From contig NZ_QJKB01000005.1 of the NCBI RefSeq assembly GCF_003201815.1, forward strand, positions 248,001 through 312,000: 64,000 nucleotides of DNA, written 5' to 3'. This document shows positions 44,940 through 53,689 of this stretch, one piece after another. This DNA is from Undibacterium pigrum. GTDB lineage: Bacteria; Pseudomonadota; Gammaproteobacteria; Burkholderiales; Burkholderiaceae_D. Both the position numbers and the translations under genes were made by a program. Numbering within the stretch: position 1 is the first letter of the stretch; every line of letters begins with the position of its first letter. The notes under the pieces are model-generated. The model saw nothing but the letters and a program-made list of their open reading frames with translations. It was not told where the DNA came from and made no database searches.

Positions 44940-45778
44940 TAGTGTCTGGCTGGCGGGTCCAGCCTTATCACCGCCATAGGTGGCGGCTCGTTAGGCAGCC
45001 ATTTTTGATGGATGCGGGCGAAGTGGCCTTCCTTCTTCAGCCAGCGCAAGGCATCTTCCCATGCCTTGATGGTACTGGCCGGGGTTTGCGTGGAAAAAGC
45101 CAGGTAGAGTTCCAGGCTGTCGAGGACTTTGACTTTCTCGACTTCATCGGCAGAGCGGCCTATTTCTTTCAATACCGAAGACACCACCAGGCTGCCTTCC
45201 ACCCATAAATCAAAACGCCTGGCCAGCAACATATTGGCAATGATTTGCGGTGTCGGTGCCTGCTCTATATTTTGAAAACCTTTCTTGCGCGCCGTGTCAG
45301 CAAAGATGCTGGAACGATAAGCCCCCACCTTGAGTTTTTGTATGTCCTCGCCCATGCTTTGCAGGCGGGCAGCATTGCCCTTGCGGGTGTACAGCGATGT
45401 GGTGGAGATGGCGATGGGGCCAAGCAAGACCATGAGCTTTTCCCGCTCTTCCGAGCGCCCTACGGTAAACAGGAGGGTATTGGGTTCTTCCAGCAGGGCC
45501 TTGTAACCACGTGCCCAGGGGACAACCTGTACCGGCTGGGTATTGCCCAAATGTGCCTGCATGGCTTGCACGACTTCAACTGCCATGCCCTCGGCTTTAG
45601 TACCGTTGCCAAAACTGATAGGCGGCCAGTCTTCAGTGAAAATTTGTAATTCCTGCGTTTGTGCATGCGCAGGCGATGTAATCATGAGGACAAACAATAC
45701 CAGCATGCACGACAGCAATGCTGTCAGGCTATTCAGCTGTGCATGACTGGTGAATGTAGAGGACTTGTCTGGCCGCAT
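44939..45778 (-). CDS. Periplasmic solute-binding protein, family 3, 279 aa
   Basis: A signal peptide (about 1-40, ending SPAHA) precedes a bacterial extracellular solute-binding family 3 fold: LQIFTEDWPPISFGNG, GMAVEVVQAMQ, LLFTVGRSEEREKLM, LKVGAYRSSIFADT. It binds small molecules such as amino acids or sensory ligands. No permease or ATPase gene is adjacent, so it may feed a distant transporter or receptor. Its last two codons and stop lie in the end of the MITE-like element at 44805-44939. Confidence 0.85.
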   Translation of the reverse strand: MRPDKSSTFTSHAQLNSLTALLSCMLVLFVLMITSPAHAQTQELQIFTEDWPPISFGNGTKAEGMAVEVVQAMQAHLGNTQPVQVVPWARGYKALLEEPNTLLFTVGRSEEREKLMVLLGPIAISTTSLYTRKGNAARLQSMGEDIQKLKVGAYRSSIFADTARKKGFQNIEQAPTPQIIANMLLARRFDLWVEGSLVVSSVLKEIGRSADEVEKVKVLDSLELYLAFSTQTPASTIKAWEDALRWLKKEGHFARIHQKWLPNEPPPMAVIRLDPPARH

Positions 45779-45921
45779 CTGTAACCATAATCTTGTTGTA
45801 CAAAGTGTAAGCTGATGGCAGAGCTATTAATTGCCTTACTGAAATTTACAACAATTGCTGCGCCAGCGATAGCAGTATGCGCAAACGGTGTTGCTTATGC
45901 CGCATGCTGACACCGTTTTCT

Positions 45922-45950
45922 ACAAAACGGGGTGCTTTTCAAGGGCACCC
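45922..45950 (-). terminator. Probable terminator of the MBL hydrolase gene
   Basis: On the minus strand GGGTGC (45950-45945) and GCACCC (45935-45930) form the stem with outer GC pairs, and CGTTTTG follows. It lies just past the stop at 45969. Confidence 0.5.
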
Positions 45951-45968
45951 GGTCCATTTAAAGCATAC

Positions 45969-47384
45969 TCAGGTTTTCCCCATGGCTGGCCTGGCCGCCA
46001 TCCTTAATTCCAGTGCTTGCTTGAACTCTTGCCATGTACCGCTGCGACCATGTACTCCTACCAGTTGTTGTACCTGTAACTGGTGCTGCCTGATCAGGCT
46101 ATCCAGTTCCATACCCACATCAAACACTGGCGGGACTGGGCCAATTTCAGGCAGGTAATACAAGTCGCCCTGAAATATGATCTGGTACCCCTCATCGTAT
46201 GCCACCAACATGTCAGAAGCATGACTGCTTGCCATGGGGTAAATGCGTATGCTGCGGCCACCCAGGTCCAGTTCCCGCGGCGCGCTGACTTCGCTGACTT
46301 TGCTGGCCACATCCTCGCCCAGTTGCCTTTGCACTGCAAGCCTGCCATCCTTGCCTGTCAAAATCTGTATGCCTTCCTGCATGTACGCTGGCGTCCCAGC
46401 GATGTGATCTTTATGGGTATGTGACAGCACGATGTAGGCGAGTTTGCGGCCAGGAGCTGTCTGCTCTATCAGTGCCCTGATCTTGCTGCCTTCAGCAATG
46501 CTGACGGGCGCATCATAGATAGCCACACTATGCGTGCCAACCGAGAAACTGCTGTGGTAGCCGGATTCACTGCCATCAACGCGATAAGTGCCAGGCGCAA
46601 TCATGGTGGCGCGCAATGTGCCCTTGTCCTGTTGTTCTATATAACCCGCGGGCAAGTCAAAAGTGTGGGCATCGATATGGTCTGCCACCTGGGTATTGAT
46701 AGTCCATTGCACTACCAGCTTGTCGCCATTTTTGATGATAATTTTCTGGGCCTGTTTAAAGTTTTCTGCCGCCCTGTAATCTGCATACTCATAAGTGAAG
46801 TTCGCGCTTTTGGCACTCAGCACAGTGCTGCTGCTTCTTTCCATGATCATACTGGCAGGCCGGCCAGCGGCATCATTGAAACTCCATTGCTCTAATTCTT
46901 CATTCTCCTGTCCTGATAATTTCCCTGGCAATTTGATGGGCTGGCGATTGCTGGCATGTTCCAGCAATAATGCCGGACTCAAAAACAGGTAGTCGGCATA
47001 AGCATTGCGGGATTTTGTCGCATCCTCCCTTTCTATTTCCACACCCTGCCGCCATTGCAGCAGGTCTACGGTGGCGACACCATCCCTGTTGCCGCTGGAC
47101 AGGAAATGAAACTTGATGTTACCTGGCCAGACAGATTCACTGACAGAGCGGAAATGCCCATCTTTTTGTAATATCAATTGCTGTTTGAGTTTGATTTCCT
47201 GCACCGCGTTTTGTGGTGTCGCTGCCTGATGTGATGCCAGGCGCGTGCCCTGCATATCAAGCGTGACAGCAAAGTTTGGGGGCATGGTTTGCGCCTGTGT
47301 ACTGCCGCTTGCCAGCAAAATACAGATGCTGGCAAGAATGGCTGACAGCGGCAATCCTGGTGGTAAAACCTGTGATGTAAACAT
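45969..47384 (-). CDS. Secreted metallo-beta-lactamase-fold hydrolase, 471 aa
   Basis: The signal peptide (about 1-32, SILASICILLASGSTQAQ) gives export. A roughly 200-residue novel N-terminal region precedes the MBL domain. The metal-binding motif is HTHKDH (residues 322-327), with further HASDML and a C-terminal VHGRSG segment. An MBL hydrolase with unknown substrate, possibly an ester or lactone. ATG 47384 has RBS AAGGAGAG; a longer frame from 47447 is rejected. It lies downstream of the FecR/DUF6600 gene but with a terminator between. Confidence 0.8.
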   Translation of the reverse strand: MFTSQVLPPGLPLSAILASICILLASGSTQAQTMPPNFAVTLDMQGTRLASHQAATPQNAVQEIKLKQQLILQKDGHFRSVSESVWPGNIKFHFLSSGNRDGVATVDLLQWRQGVEIEREDATKSRNAYADYLFLSPALLLEHASNRQPIKLPGKLSGQENEELEQWSFNDAAGRPASMIMERSSSTVLSAKSANFTYEYADYRAAENFKQAQKIIIKNGDKLVVQWTINTQVADHIDAHTFDLPAGYIEQQDKGTLRATMIAPGTYRVDGSESGYHSSFSVGTHSVAIYDAPVSIAEGSKIRALIEQTAPGRKLAYIVLSHTHKDHIAGTPAYMQEGIQILTGKDGRLAVQRQLGEDVASKVSEVSAPRELDLGGRSIRIYPMASSHASDMLVAYDEGYQIIFQGDLYYLPEIGPVPPVFDVGMELDSLIRQHQLQVQQLVGVHGRSGTWQEFKQALELRMAARPAMGKT

Positions 47385-47597
47385 CGTGATCTCTCCTTGT
47401 CTTTGACAAAATACAAAATGAAGCTTGATGCCGTAAATGGCATGCAAGTTTTGGCAAGAGATCGGTGCTGCAGTTCAAGAAATTCAAACCACTGTGGGAT
47501 GTATTCGTCACAAGGCAGGTGGAGATTGGCAAAAGTTTTAGCGGACGCTAAGAAGGGGATGCGGTGATAGGGGGATGTGTGACAGATAGTGAAGAAA

Positions 47598-47624
47598 CCA
47601 GCTCTTGTCAGGCACAAGAGCTGG
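47598..47624 (-). terminator. Terminator of the FecR/DUF6600 gene
   Basis: CCAGCTCTTGT (47598-47608) and ACAAGAGCTGG (47614-47624) are perfect 11-bp arms with a 5-nt loop. On the minus strand TTTCTTC follows. Located 14 bp past the stop at 47638. Confidence 0.65.
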
Positions 47625-47637
47625 CTGATTTTACAAA

Positions 47638-50055
47638 TTACCGTTCGCTCAAACCACGCATTTTTGCATTGCGTGCATCATCCTTTTCTTTCGACTTTTC
47701 TGCGGGTGCAGGTGCCGGTGCTGGCGCGGGAGCTGGCATCGCTCTCGGCGCTGGTGCTGCCGCAGGCATGGGCGTTGGTGCAGTGGCCGGCATTGCTCTT
47801 GGAGCAGGCGCTGGCATCGCCGACGGCATAGGCATAGGGGCTGGCCTGCTTTCCATGCGCGCAGGTTGTTGAATCTGCTGCGGTTGTTGCACTGGCTGCT
47901 GTATAGGCTGTGGAGCAGGCTGGATCAATGGCGCCTGTTGCACCGGTCTTTCTATTTGCACAGGGTCAGGGCGGCGCTCTATGGGTCTGTCATTGCCACG
48001 TTCAATATTGCGCTCTGGCATTCTTTCACCGCGCAATTCCTGCTGACCATTATTATTCCAGGTGCTGCCAGGCCGGTTGACCCTGTCATTATTTTCCACC
48101 TGCCTGCCTGAGTTCGGTGTACCCATAATGGCATTATTGGCTGGCGTGTTTGCCGTCGGTGTATGCAGTGGTTGCTGGTTGACTGGCGGATTCACAGCAG
48201 GAGCGACATTGATGGTGGCTGGCTGCGATGTACGTGGATTATAAACATTGGCATTGCCCGGCATGGTATTGCCATTATTGGGCATGCCATTGCCATACTG
48301 ACGTGGCTGGCCTGGCTCAGTGTTCCAGTTGCTGCCTGGCCGTGGCGCTCTCTCGCCACTGTCCACAGGCCTGATCTGGTTTGGCGTTACCGTGTTGTTA
48401 TTGGCTGGTGCATTTACTGTGGGCGCAATATTGATGCTGGAAGTATTGCCTGGTTGTGGCGTTACATTTGCCGGTGTGCGCGGTGGATAGACATTATTAC
48501 TCTGGATACCGGTATTCGGCGTAGTGAGGCCAGCACCGACCGGGCGCGTGCCGGGTGTGGTGTTGGCATTGACTTCAGCAGGTCGAAAAACTGGTCTGCC
48601 TTCTTGTCTGACTTCATTTGGATTCTGGTTGCTGATCAAGCCGCGCTGCTCGGTACGTGTCGCAGGCATTACCAGGTTTCTCTGGCGGTATTGGTCACCA
48701 TCACGCCAGTTTTGCTGGCGTGCTTCACCAAAACGGTTATTACTGCCCGGCGTAATACTTGGTGCCTCAGTCAGCGCGACCGGGGTTTGCCTGCCAGACG
48801 ATATCAGCCTGTTGCTGGAGACAGGCATGACATGCTCACCACGTACAAAGGTGGTGGTTGGCACGACAGTAATGGCATGCTGCACACCCTGGTTCACGTA
48901 GCGGCTGTTGACCAGGCTGTTATTTACCACCAGGCTTTGATTCAGGCGCTGTATGTACTGGGTATTGCGGGTATATCCAGGGCGATAGACTTCACCAGGC
49001 CCGAGCGGGAACCATGCTACTGAAGGTTTGGAGCCATGCTTGTGGCCGCTGAAATCTCCACCGCCAACAAAAGCCACCAGGGCTGGTGCATACACTGGGC
49101 GATGATGATGCTGACGTGGACCCGGCACCCAGGCCCAGCGTGTGCCTACATAGGCCCAGCGGCCATAGTGATATGGTGCAAAACCCCAGGGCGCACGATC
49201 TACCCAGGTCCAGCCCCAGGGCGCAACAAAGACCCAGTTACCATCACGGTAAGGTGCCCAGCTCGCACTCACCTGGCGCGGATACCAGACCGCGCCATAA
49301 TCGGTCGTGGTTTCCCACACACCATATTGATCAAGCTGCTCATATCCGATGACTTCGCGCGAGACATAGCGCACGGTTTCCAGGTTTTCTTCAGCGCGAT
49401 CACGGTCTGCCGCCCACAGATCAAAAGTATCAAGTGGCGAGACTGAGCCTATGGAATTGTGTTGCAGATTGCTACCCATGAAACGGGTTTGCTCACCCTG
49501 CCTGATAGTGATGGTATCGCGCTCACCATGGGCAATCGCAGTACCACGTCTTACCTGTACTGTGGTGCTATTGTCTTCATTGACCGTGATCTTGTATTCG
49601 CCGGGTTCTTGCAGCGAGAACACCAGGTTAGGTGTGCGTATGTCAAAATTTTCCCTGCCATTGAGTTCGCGTACACGCACCACCATGCCACCCTGGTTCA
49701 AGTCCACCTGGGTATTGTCATCATCGAGCAGGTTGAAGCTGATGCGGGTATTTTCCTGCATGCGCAAGACATTCGGGCCCACATGCAATTCTGCCTTGCC
49801 AGCATAGGGCACTTGCAGGCTGTCGCCAGTAGAAATGGGGCGGTTAGGCATCAGCGCCGTCCAGTTATTACTGCCCACATCAGCAAAACTGATATTGCCG
49901 TAGGAATAACTGACCCGGGCAACGCGGCCCGGCGGCTCATCCTGGGCATGTGCCGTGCCTATGTAAAACATGCTGGCCATTGCCAGTGCTGCGATTTTCA
50001 ATAATGGCAGATGACGGGTTTTGACAGATGAAGCGGGTTTATCGAATGCAGACAT
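47638..50055 (-). CDS. FecR-like/DUF6600 secreted protein with Pro/Asn-rich tail, 805 aa
   Basis: The signal peptide (about 1-38, ending AHA) precedes a FecR-type beta domain (about 45-215, with QVPYAGKAELHVG and VVRVRELNGRENFDIRTPN). A DUF6600 region follows (about 250-345) with repeating WAPYRDGNWVFV, WTWVDRAPWG and YHYGRWAYVG. A long low-complexity tail covers about 430-800 (Asn/Pro/Thr, ending in many Met-Pro-Ala-Pro units and a charged KSKEKDD end). DUF6600 plus FecR domains suggest an envelope protein that binds polymer or stress ligand; function unknown. The tail is probably unstructured in the periplasm. Confidence 0.82.
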   Translation of the reverse strand: MSAFDKPASSVKTRHLPLLKIAALAMASMFYIGTAHAQDEPPGRVARVSYSYGNISFADVGSNNWTALMPNRPISTGDSLQVPYAGKAELHVGPNVLRMQENTRISFNLLDDDNTQVDLNQGGMVVRVRELNGRENFDIRTPNLVFSLQEPGEYKITVNEDNSTTVQVRRGTAIAHGERDTITIRQGEQTRFMGSNLQHNSIGSVSPLDTFDLWAADRDRAEENLETVRYVSREVIGYEQLDQYGVWETTTDYGAVWYPRQVSASWAPYRDGNWVFVAPWGWTWVDRAPWGFAPYHYGRWAYVGTRWAWVPGPRQHHHRPVYAPALVAFVGGGDFSGHKHGSKPSVAWFPLGPGEVYRPGYTRNTQYIQRLNQSLVVNNSLVNSRYVNQGVQHAITVVPTTTFVRGEHVMPVSSNRLISSGRQTPVALTEAPSITPGSNNRFGEARQQNWRDGDQYRQRNLVMPATRTEQRGLISNQNPNEVRQEGRPVFRPAEVNANTTPGTRPVGAGLTTPNTGIQSNNVYPPRTPANVTPQPGNTSSINIAPTVNAPANNNTVTPNQIRPVDSGERAPRPGSNWNTEPGQPRQYGNGMPNNGNTMPGNANVYNPRTSQPATINVAPAVNPPVNQQPLHTPTANTPANNAIMGTPNSGRQVENNDRVNRPGSTWNNNGQQELRGERMPERNIERGNDRPIERRPDPVQIERPVQQAPLIQPAPQPIQQPVQQPQQIQQPARMESRPAPMPMPSAMPAPAPRAMPATAPTPMPAAAPAPRAMPAPAPAPAPAPAEKSKEKDDARNAKMRGLSER

Positions 50056-50236
50056 GGATTTCTTCCCGGCATGGGGTTAAACAAAATGACTAGTTCTACC
50101 CTTAACGCATGAGCAGGCCATTTGGATGGCAAGAGATTTCACAATGTTTGTATTTTTTTGTAGCAGCCCGCAAATGCTTGTAAAAATCATAGGCCTTGCA
50201 GGCCGGGATTTCATGTTGGCCTGAAGACAATTCAGC

Positions 50237-51190
50237 TCAGCCTTGCTGTTGATTCAGGCATTTGATTTTTGCCAGTTCCATCTTACCCTGCTTTACAAAT
50301 TCCTCACCCTGGCGCGTGATCCAGTCATAAACACACCGCACAGCATCAAGCTGCAGGCCTTGTTTTGTGGCAAGCAAATAGTAGTCGCTCTGGCTCTGCA
50401 AACTGCTGTCAAACAATCTTTGTAATTGTCCGGACCTGATCCTGTCACTGACATGGCTGTGACGCTCAAAAGCAATGCCATGCCCGTGTTCTGCGGCTTG
50501 CAATACCAGGTTGCTGTCATCAAAGCTGATGCTGCGCAAAGTTTGTTCGGCATGCAAACCCAGCGCCTTGAAATACGCAGACCAGGATGAACCGGCACCT
50601 ATGGTGTGGGCGTGCACCAGCAAGGGCAATTTGAGCAAGTCCTGGACTGTGGCGGGCTGGTGCCTGGCAATAAAATCTGGTGAAGCTACCGGGTAATAGT
50701 ATTCAGTCATCAGCTTATGGACCTGGACATTCGCCCAGTTGCCGCTACCAAAACGCAAGGCCAGGTCGACGCCGTTTTCACCCAGTTCTGCGAGTTCTAT
50801 GCTGGCCTGTATTTGCAAGGAGATATCAGGGTGGGCCAGATAAAAATCATGTAGCCTGGGTAGTAGCCAGTATGCGGCGAACGCCGGCAGGCTGGCAATT
50901 CGCACTACCTGGCGCGGGCTGCGATGATGCTGACTGATGCGGGCAATGGCCGTACCTAGCTGATCCAGCGAGAGCGTGACCGCCGCATGCAATTCACGCC
51001 CTGCATCGGTCAGCCTGACGCCATTCTGGCGCTCGAATAATTCCAGCCCCAGTTGTTCTTCCAGTGAGCGTATGCGATGACTGACCGCACTGTGGGTGAG
51101 ACTGAGTTCCTGCCCCGCCAGACGGAAATTCTGCAAGCGACCTGCCGCTTCAAAAATACGTAAATCATTCAAGCCCGGAATTTTTTGCAT
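50237..51190 (-). CDS. GcvA-type LysR regulator, 317 aa
   Basis: N-terminal HTH (residues 1-62, DLRIFEAAGRLQNFRLAGQEL, then LTHSAVSHRIRSLEEQLG) and a LysR substrate-binding domain (about 90-300). The pattern SLTHSAVSHRI and PLLVHAHTIG-type pocket fit the GcvA branch. Effector and targets are unknown. It is divergent from the VOC gene at 51351, which may be its target. Confidence 0.9.
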   Translation of the reverse strand: MQKIPGLNDLRIFEAAGRLQNFRLAGQELSLTHSAVSHRIRSLEEQLGLELFERQNGVRLTDAGRELHAAVTLSLDQLGTAIARISQHHRSPRQVVRIASLPAFAAYWLLPRLHDFYLAHPDISLQIQASIELAELGENGVDLALRFGSGNWANVQVHKLMTEYYYPVASPDFIARHQPATVQDLLKLPLLVHAHTIGAGSSWSAYFKALGLHAEQTLRSISFDDSNLVLQAAEHGHGIAFERHSHVSDRIRSGQLQRLFDSSLQSQSDYYLLATKQGLQLDAVRCVYDWITRQGEEFVKQGKMELAKIKCLNQQQG

Positions 51191-51350
51191 ATCGTTTTTA
51201 CAGTGAATTTTTCTCTATACCCTGGTGCATATTTGTCGCTAGTCAGCTTGTTGCTGCCACAAGATACTGTGAACTTTATTGACAGGGAGTATGCATGCAA
51301 CATCCATATTATCAATACACAGGCAAGGCCAGTTTGCCAGGAGCAAGTAA

Positions 51351-51731
51351 ATGAAAATAGATCATATCAGCCTGCTGGTGACTTCACTGGAAACCAGCAT
51401 GCCTTATTATGAATGCCTGCTGCCGCAACTGGGTTTTGTCGAGACCAAGCCGCAGGTCTGGACTGATGGCGAGGGTTTCTTTTTCCAGTTCCTGCAGGCT
51501 CACCCTGATACCCGGCCCTATGAACGCTATGGCGCAGGCATGAATCACCTGGGTTTTGGTGCCACATCGGCAGAGCAGGTCATGCAAATCCGCCAAACCA
51601 TGCATGACGCCGGGTTTGACGTGCCAGCCATGCAAAACCTGGGTGGTTCACTGGCCCTGTTCATGAAAGATGCAGACGGCATACGTTTTGAAATCACTTA
51701 CTATGCGCCAGGTGCAGCAGTGGTGGATTAG
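51351..51731 (+). CDS. VOC (glyoxalase/dioxygenase) family protein, 126 aa
   Basis: Two-motif beta-alpha-beta VOC domain: MKIDHISLLVTSLETSMPYYECLLPQLGF, then GMNHLGFGATSAEQVMQI and a closing FMKDADGIRFEIT. The metal ligands His4 and the closing Glu are typical of glyoxalase/bleomycin-resistance-type enzymes. Substrate unknown. It is divergent from the GcvA-type regulator and convergent with the alpha/beta hydrolase, with a REP element between. Confidence 0.88.
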   Translation: MKIDHISLLVTSLETSMPYYECLLPQLGFVETKPQVWTDGEGFFFQFLQAHPDTRPYERYGAGMNHLGFGATSAEQVMQIRQTMHDAGFDVPAMQNLGGSLALFMKDADGIRFEITYYAPGAAVVD

Positions 51732-51736
51732 GATAT

Positions 51737-51829
51737 GTAGGAGCGGCTTCAGCCGCGAACAGCAAATGCCGCAAGCTTGCGTCACACATGGCCTGTATAG
51801 AAAATCTTCGCGGCTAAAGCCGCTCCTAC
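51737..51829. repeat. REP-type paired repeat, copy 2
   Basis: Arms 51737-51759 and 51807-51829, separated by 47 bp. Its right arm contains the stop codon (TAG) of the alpha/beta hydrolase gene on the minus strand. Same family as 43871 and 63201. Confidence 0.85.
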
Positions 51830-52806
51830 AGGTCAGGATTGCCAAGACTTGCCAGCCATTGCTCACCGATATTGACAAGCTCAGCATTGAACTCTGGCAG
51901 CAAGGAGAAATGGCCCCAGTCAATTTCCACATAGTCTTTTTTGCCTGACAGGCGCTGGTAGCAATTCAGCGTCAGCTGCGGCTTGACCATCTTGTCGCGT
52001 TTCTGGTTCATGACCAGCACAGGCACAGATGTATTGGCTTCCAGCGGTATCGCAAAAGCCGTATCAAGCATGCTGGCGAAATAGCGTGCCGTGACCGTGC
52101 GCAGCGTCAGAGGATCAGCTTGCCATTTAGCGTAAAAGCCCAGTGCCAGATCACGTTCATCCATCATGTTTTCAAAGCGTGCGAGTGGACGATAAGGCAG
52201 GCGCAGTCGCGGTGCCAGTTTCGCCAGCAAGCCACTCATGGCCCTGCATGTTCTGGCCAGGCCTGGGATGTTTGCCAGTGCCGCAAAACGGGTAAAGGCC
52301 AGGCCGGTGACGGGGTCGCCAAAGTCATACAGATTGAGGCACACTGCTGCTACAGGCGGTTTGCCCTGACTGGCCAGCGCGGCTGCCGCTGCATAAGTCA
52401 GGCCGCCGCCTATGCTGCCGCCGCACAGGTATAAGGGGCCAGCAAATTCCTGCCTGGCCCAGGCGGCTACATCAACGATGTTTTGCACCGCCTCAGCCAC
52501 CGTAAAATCCCCCATGGCACCGCCAGAGCGTCCCTGGCCTTTCTGGTCTGGCACGACCACGGTATAACCCTGCTCATAAAATGCCAGTGCCAGGCCGACG
52601 AAGATACCGCCATATCCACCACCACCATGGTTGAGTATCAGCACCGGTGCTGCTGGGTTTGCTTGCTGATACAGGTCTATATGCAATTCCACTCCCGTTG
52701 ATGGCAGATGGCGGGTTTGCACTACCGCCAGCACGCGCGCCAGCAGGGCGGGGTCATGGTAGCAATGCCAGTAAGTTTGTTCAGAATGTGCTTTGTTGAT
52801 CGTCAT
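51826..52806 (-). CDS. Alpha/beta hydrolase, 326 aa
   Basis: Serine-hydrolase nucleophile elbow GGSIGGG (about residues 127-133) with the upstream oxyanion NHGGGGYGG and a PDQKGQGRS segment. The C-terminal catalytic His lies in DWGHFSLLPE. Acts on esters or similar small substrates. The divergent TetR gene and an operator within its promoter spacer suggest it is TetR-regulated and perhaps induced by its substrate. The last codons overlap a REP element, which supplies the stop codon. Confidence 0.88.
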   Translation of the reverse strand: MTINKAHSEQTYWHCYHDPALLARVLAVVQTRHLPSTGVELHIDLYQQANPAAPVLILNHGGGGYGGIFVGLALAFYEQGYTVVVPDQKGQGRSGGAMGDFTVAEAVQNIVDVAAWARQEFAGPLYLCGGSIGGGLTYAAAAALASQGKPPVAAVCLNLYDFGDPVTGLAFTRFAALANIPGLARTCRAMSGLLAKLAPRLRLPYRPLARFENMMDERDLALGFYAKWQADPLTLRTVTARYFASMLDTAFAIPLEANTSVPVLVMNQKRDKMVKPQLTLNCYQRLSGKKDYVEIDWGHFSLLPEFNAELVNIGEQWLASLGNPDL

Positions 52807-52832
52807 GGTGCAGTCCGGTAATCGTGAGGACT

Positions 52833-52861
52833 ATAATATGAACAATCATTCACATTGTCTA
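52833..52861 (-). promoter_or_regulatory. Promoter of the alpha/beta hydrolase gene
   Basis: On the minus strand -35 TAGACA (52861-52856), 17-bp spacer, -10 TATTAT (52838-52833); predicted start is about 20 bp before the ATG. The TetR-type palindrome overlaps the spacer and -10 box. Confidence 0.6.
52835..52856. promoter_or_regulatory. Probable TetR operator
   Basis: Imperfect 22-bp palindrome: AATnTGAA (52835-52842) facing TTCAnATT (52849-52856). It lies in the divergent intergenic region and overlaps the hydrolase promoter, so a bound TetR protein would block it (inference). Confidence 0.6.
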
Positions 52862-52887
52862 TTCGCATTCAGGAGCTGCTTATTGCC

Positions 52888-53547
52888 ATGAGTAAATCAC
52901 GTGGTCAGTCTCTCACCCGGCCTAACAATCGACCTATAACCCAGCCTTTAAAACAGCCTTCCCAGCAGCGTTCCCGGGTCACGGTGCAGGCCATCCTGGA
53001 AGCAGCTATTCATATTTTTGATGAATTTGGCTATGCCGCAGGCACGACCTCACGTATCGCCAGCCGGGCCGGTGTCTCAATAGGTTCTCTTTACCAATAC
53101 TTTCCCAACAAGGATTCGATATTGACGGCCCTGGCCGAACAGCATCTGGCAGAAGGTCTGGCACTCAGCGTAAACCTGCTGGAAACCCTGCGCACGACCA
53201 GCCAGGCGCTGGAACCGGTATTGCATGACATCGTCGGCCACATGATTGCCCTGCATGAGCATAATCCGGGTTTGCACAGGTTGTTATATGAAGAAGGCTT
53301 GTTGCCAGCACAATTGCGGCAGACTGCGAAGCAGGCTGAACAGTTTTTGATAGAAGAAGTGGCACGCTGCCTGAGCCAGCGAGCTGATGTCGCTGTTGTT
53401 GCAGACCGCCAGATGCAGGCCTACTTTGTCGTGCATGCGATTGAGCATTTCACCCACAGGCTGGTGATAGACCAGGCACCAGTGGAGTTTCAGTTACGGG
53501 GGAAGAGTGAATTGGTTGGTATGTTGCAGAGGTATTTGCAGGCATAG
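52888..53547 (+). CDS. TetR-family transcriptional repressor, 219 aa
   Basis: HTH in residues about 25-75 (RVTVQAILEAAIHIFDEFGY, then TSRIASRAGVSIGSLYQYFPNKDSIL) is the classic TetR signature. A helical C-terminal ligand domain follows. ATG 52888 is chosen over an in-frame TTG at 52855. Divergent from the alpha/beta hydrolase; probably represses it and itself. Confidence 0.88.
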   Translation: MSKSRGQSLTRPNNRPITQPLKQPSQQRSRVTVQAILEAAIHIFDEFGYAAGTTSRIASRAGVSIGSLYQYFPNKDSILTALAEQHLAEGLALSVNLLETLRTTSQALEPVLHDIVGHMIALHEHNPGLHRLLYEEGLLPAQLRQTAKQAEQFLIEEVARCLSQRADVAVVADRQMQAYFVVHAIEHFTHRLVIDQAPVEFQLRGKSELVGMLQRYLQA

Positions 53548-53578
53548 ACCTGGAAGGGGCTTAGGTTGGGGGCGCTTC

Positions 53579-53679
53579 GTAGGTTGGGCTACGGGGTATC
53601 AGCCCAACACTCGGCGCTTAAATAACGTATGCGTTTGCAAAGGCCCAGTGTTGGGCTGGTAAACCGCAGCCCAACCTAC
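53579..53679. repeat. Long inverted repeat of the GTAGGTTGGGCTACGG family, copy 2
   Basis: Left arm 53579-53615 and right arm 53643-53679 pair over most of 37 bp; the spacer again holds AACGTATGC. It lies 32 bp past the TetR stop and 11 bp past the OPT stop, between convergent genes. Confidence 0.8.
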
Positions 53680-53689
53680 AAATGTACAA

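Noticed and set aside
48163..49023. 286-codon open frame on the plus strand
   Set aside because: It is antisense to the FecR/DUF6600 gene, which has a signal peptide and recognisable domains.
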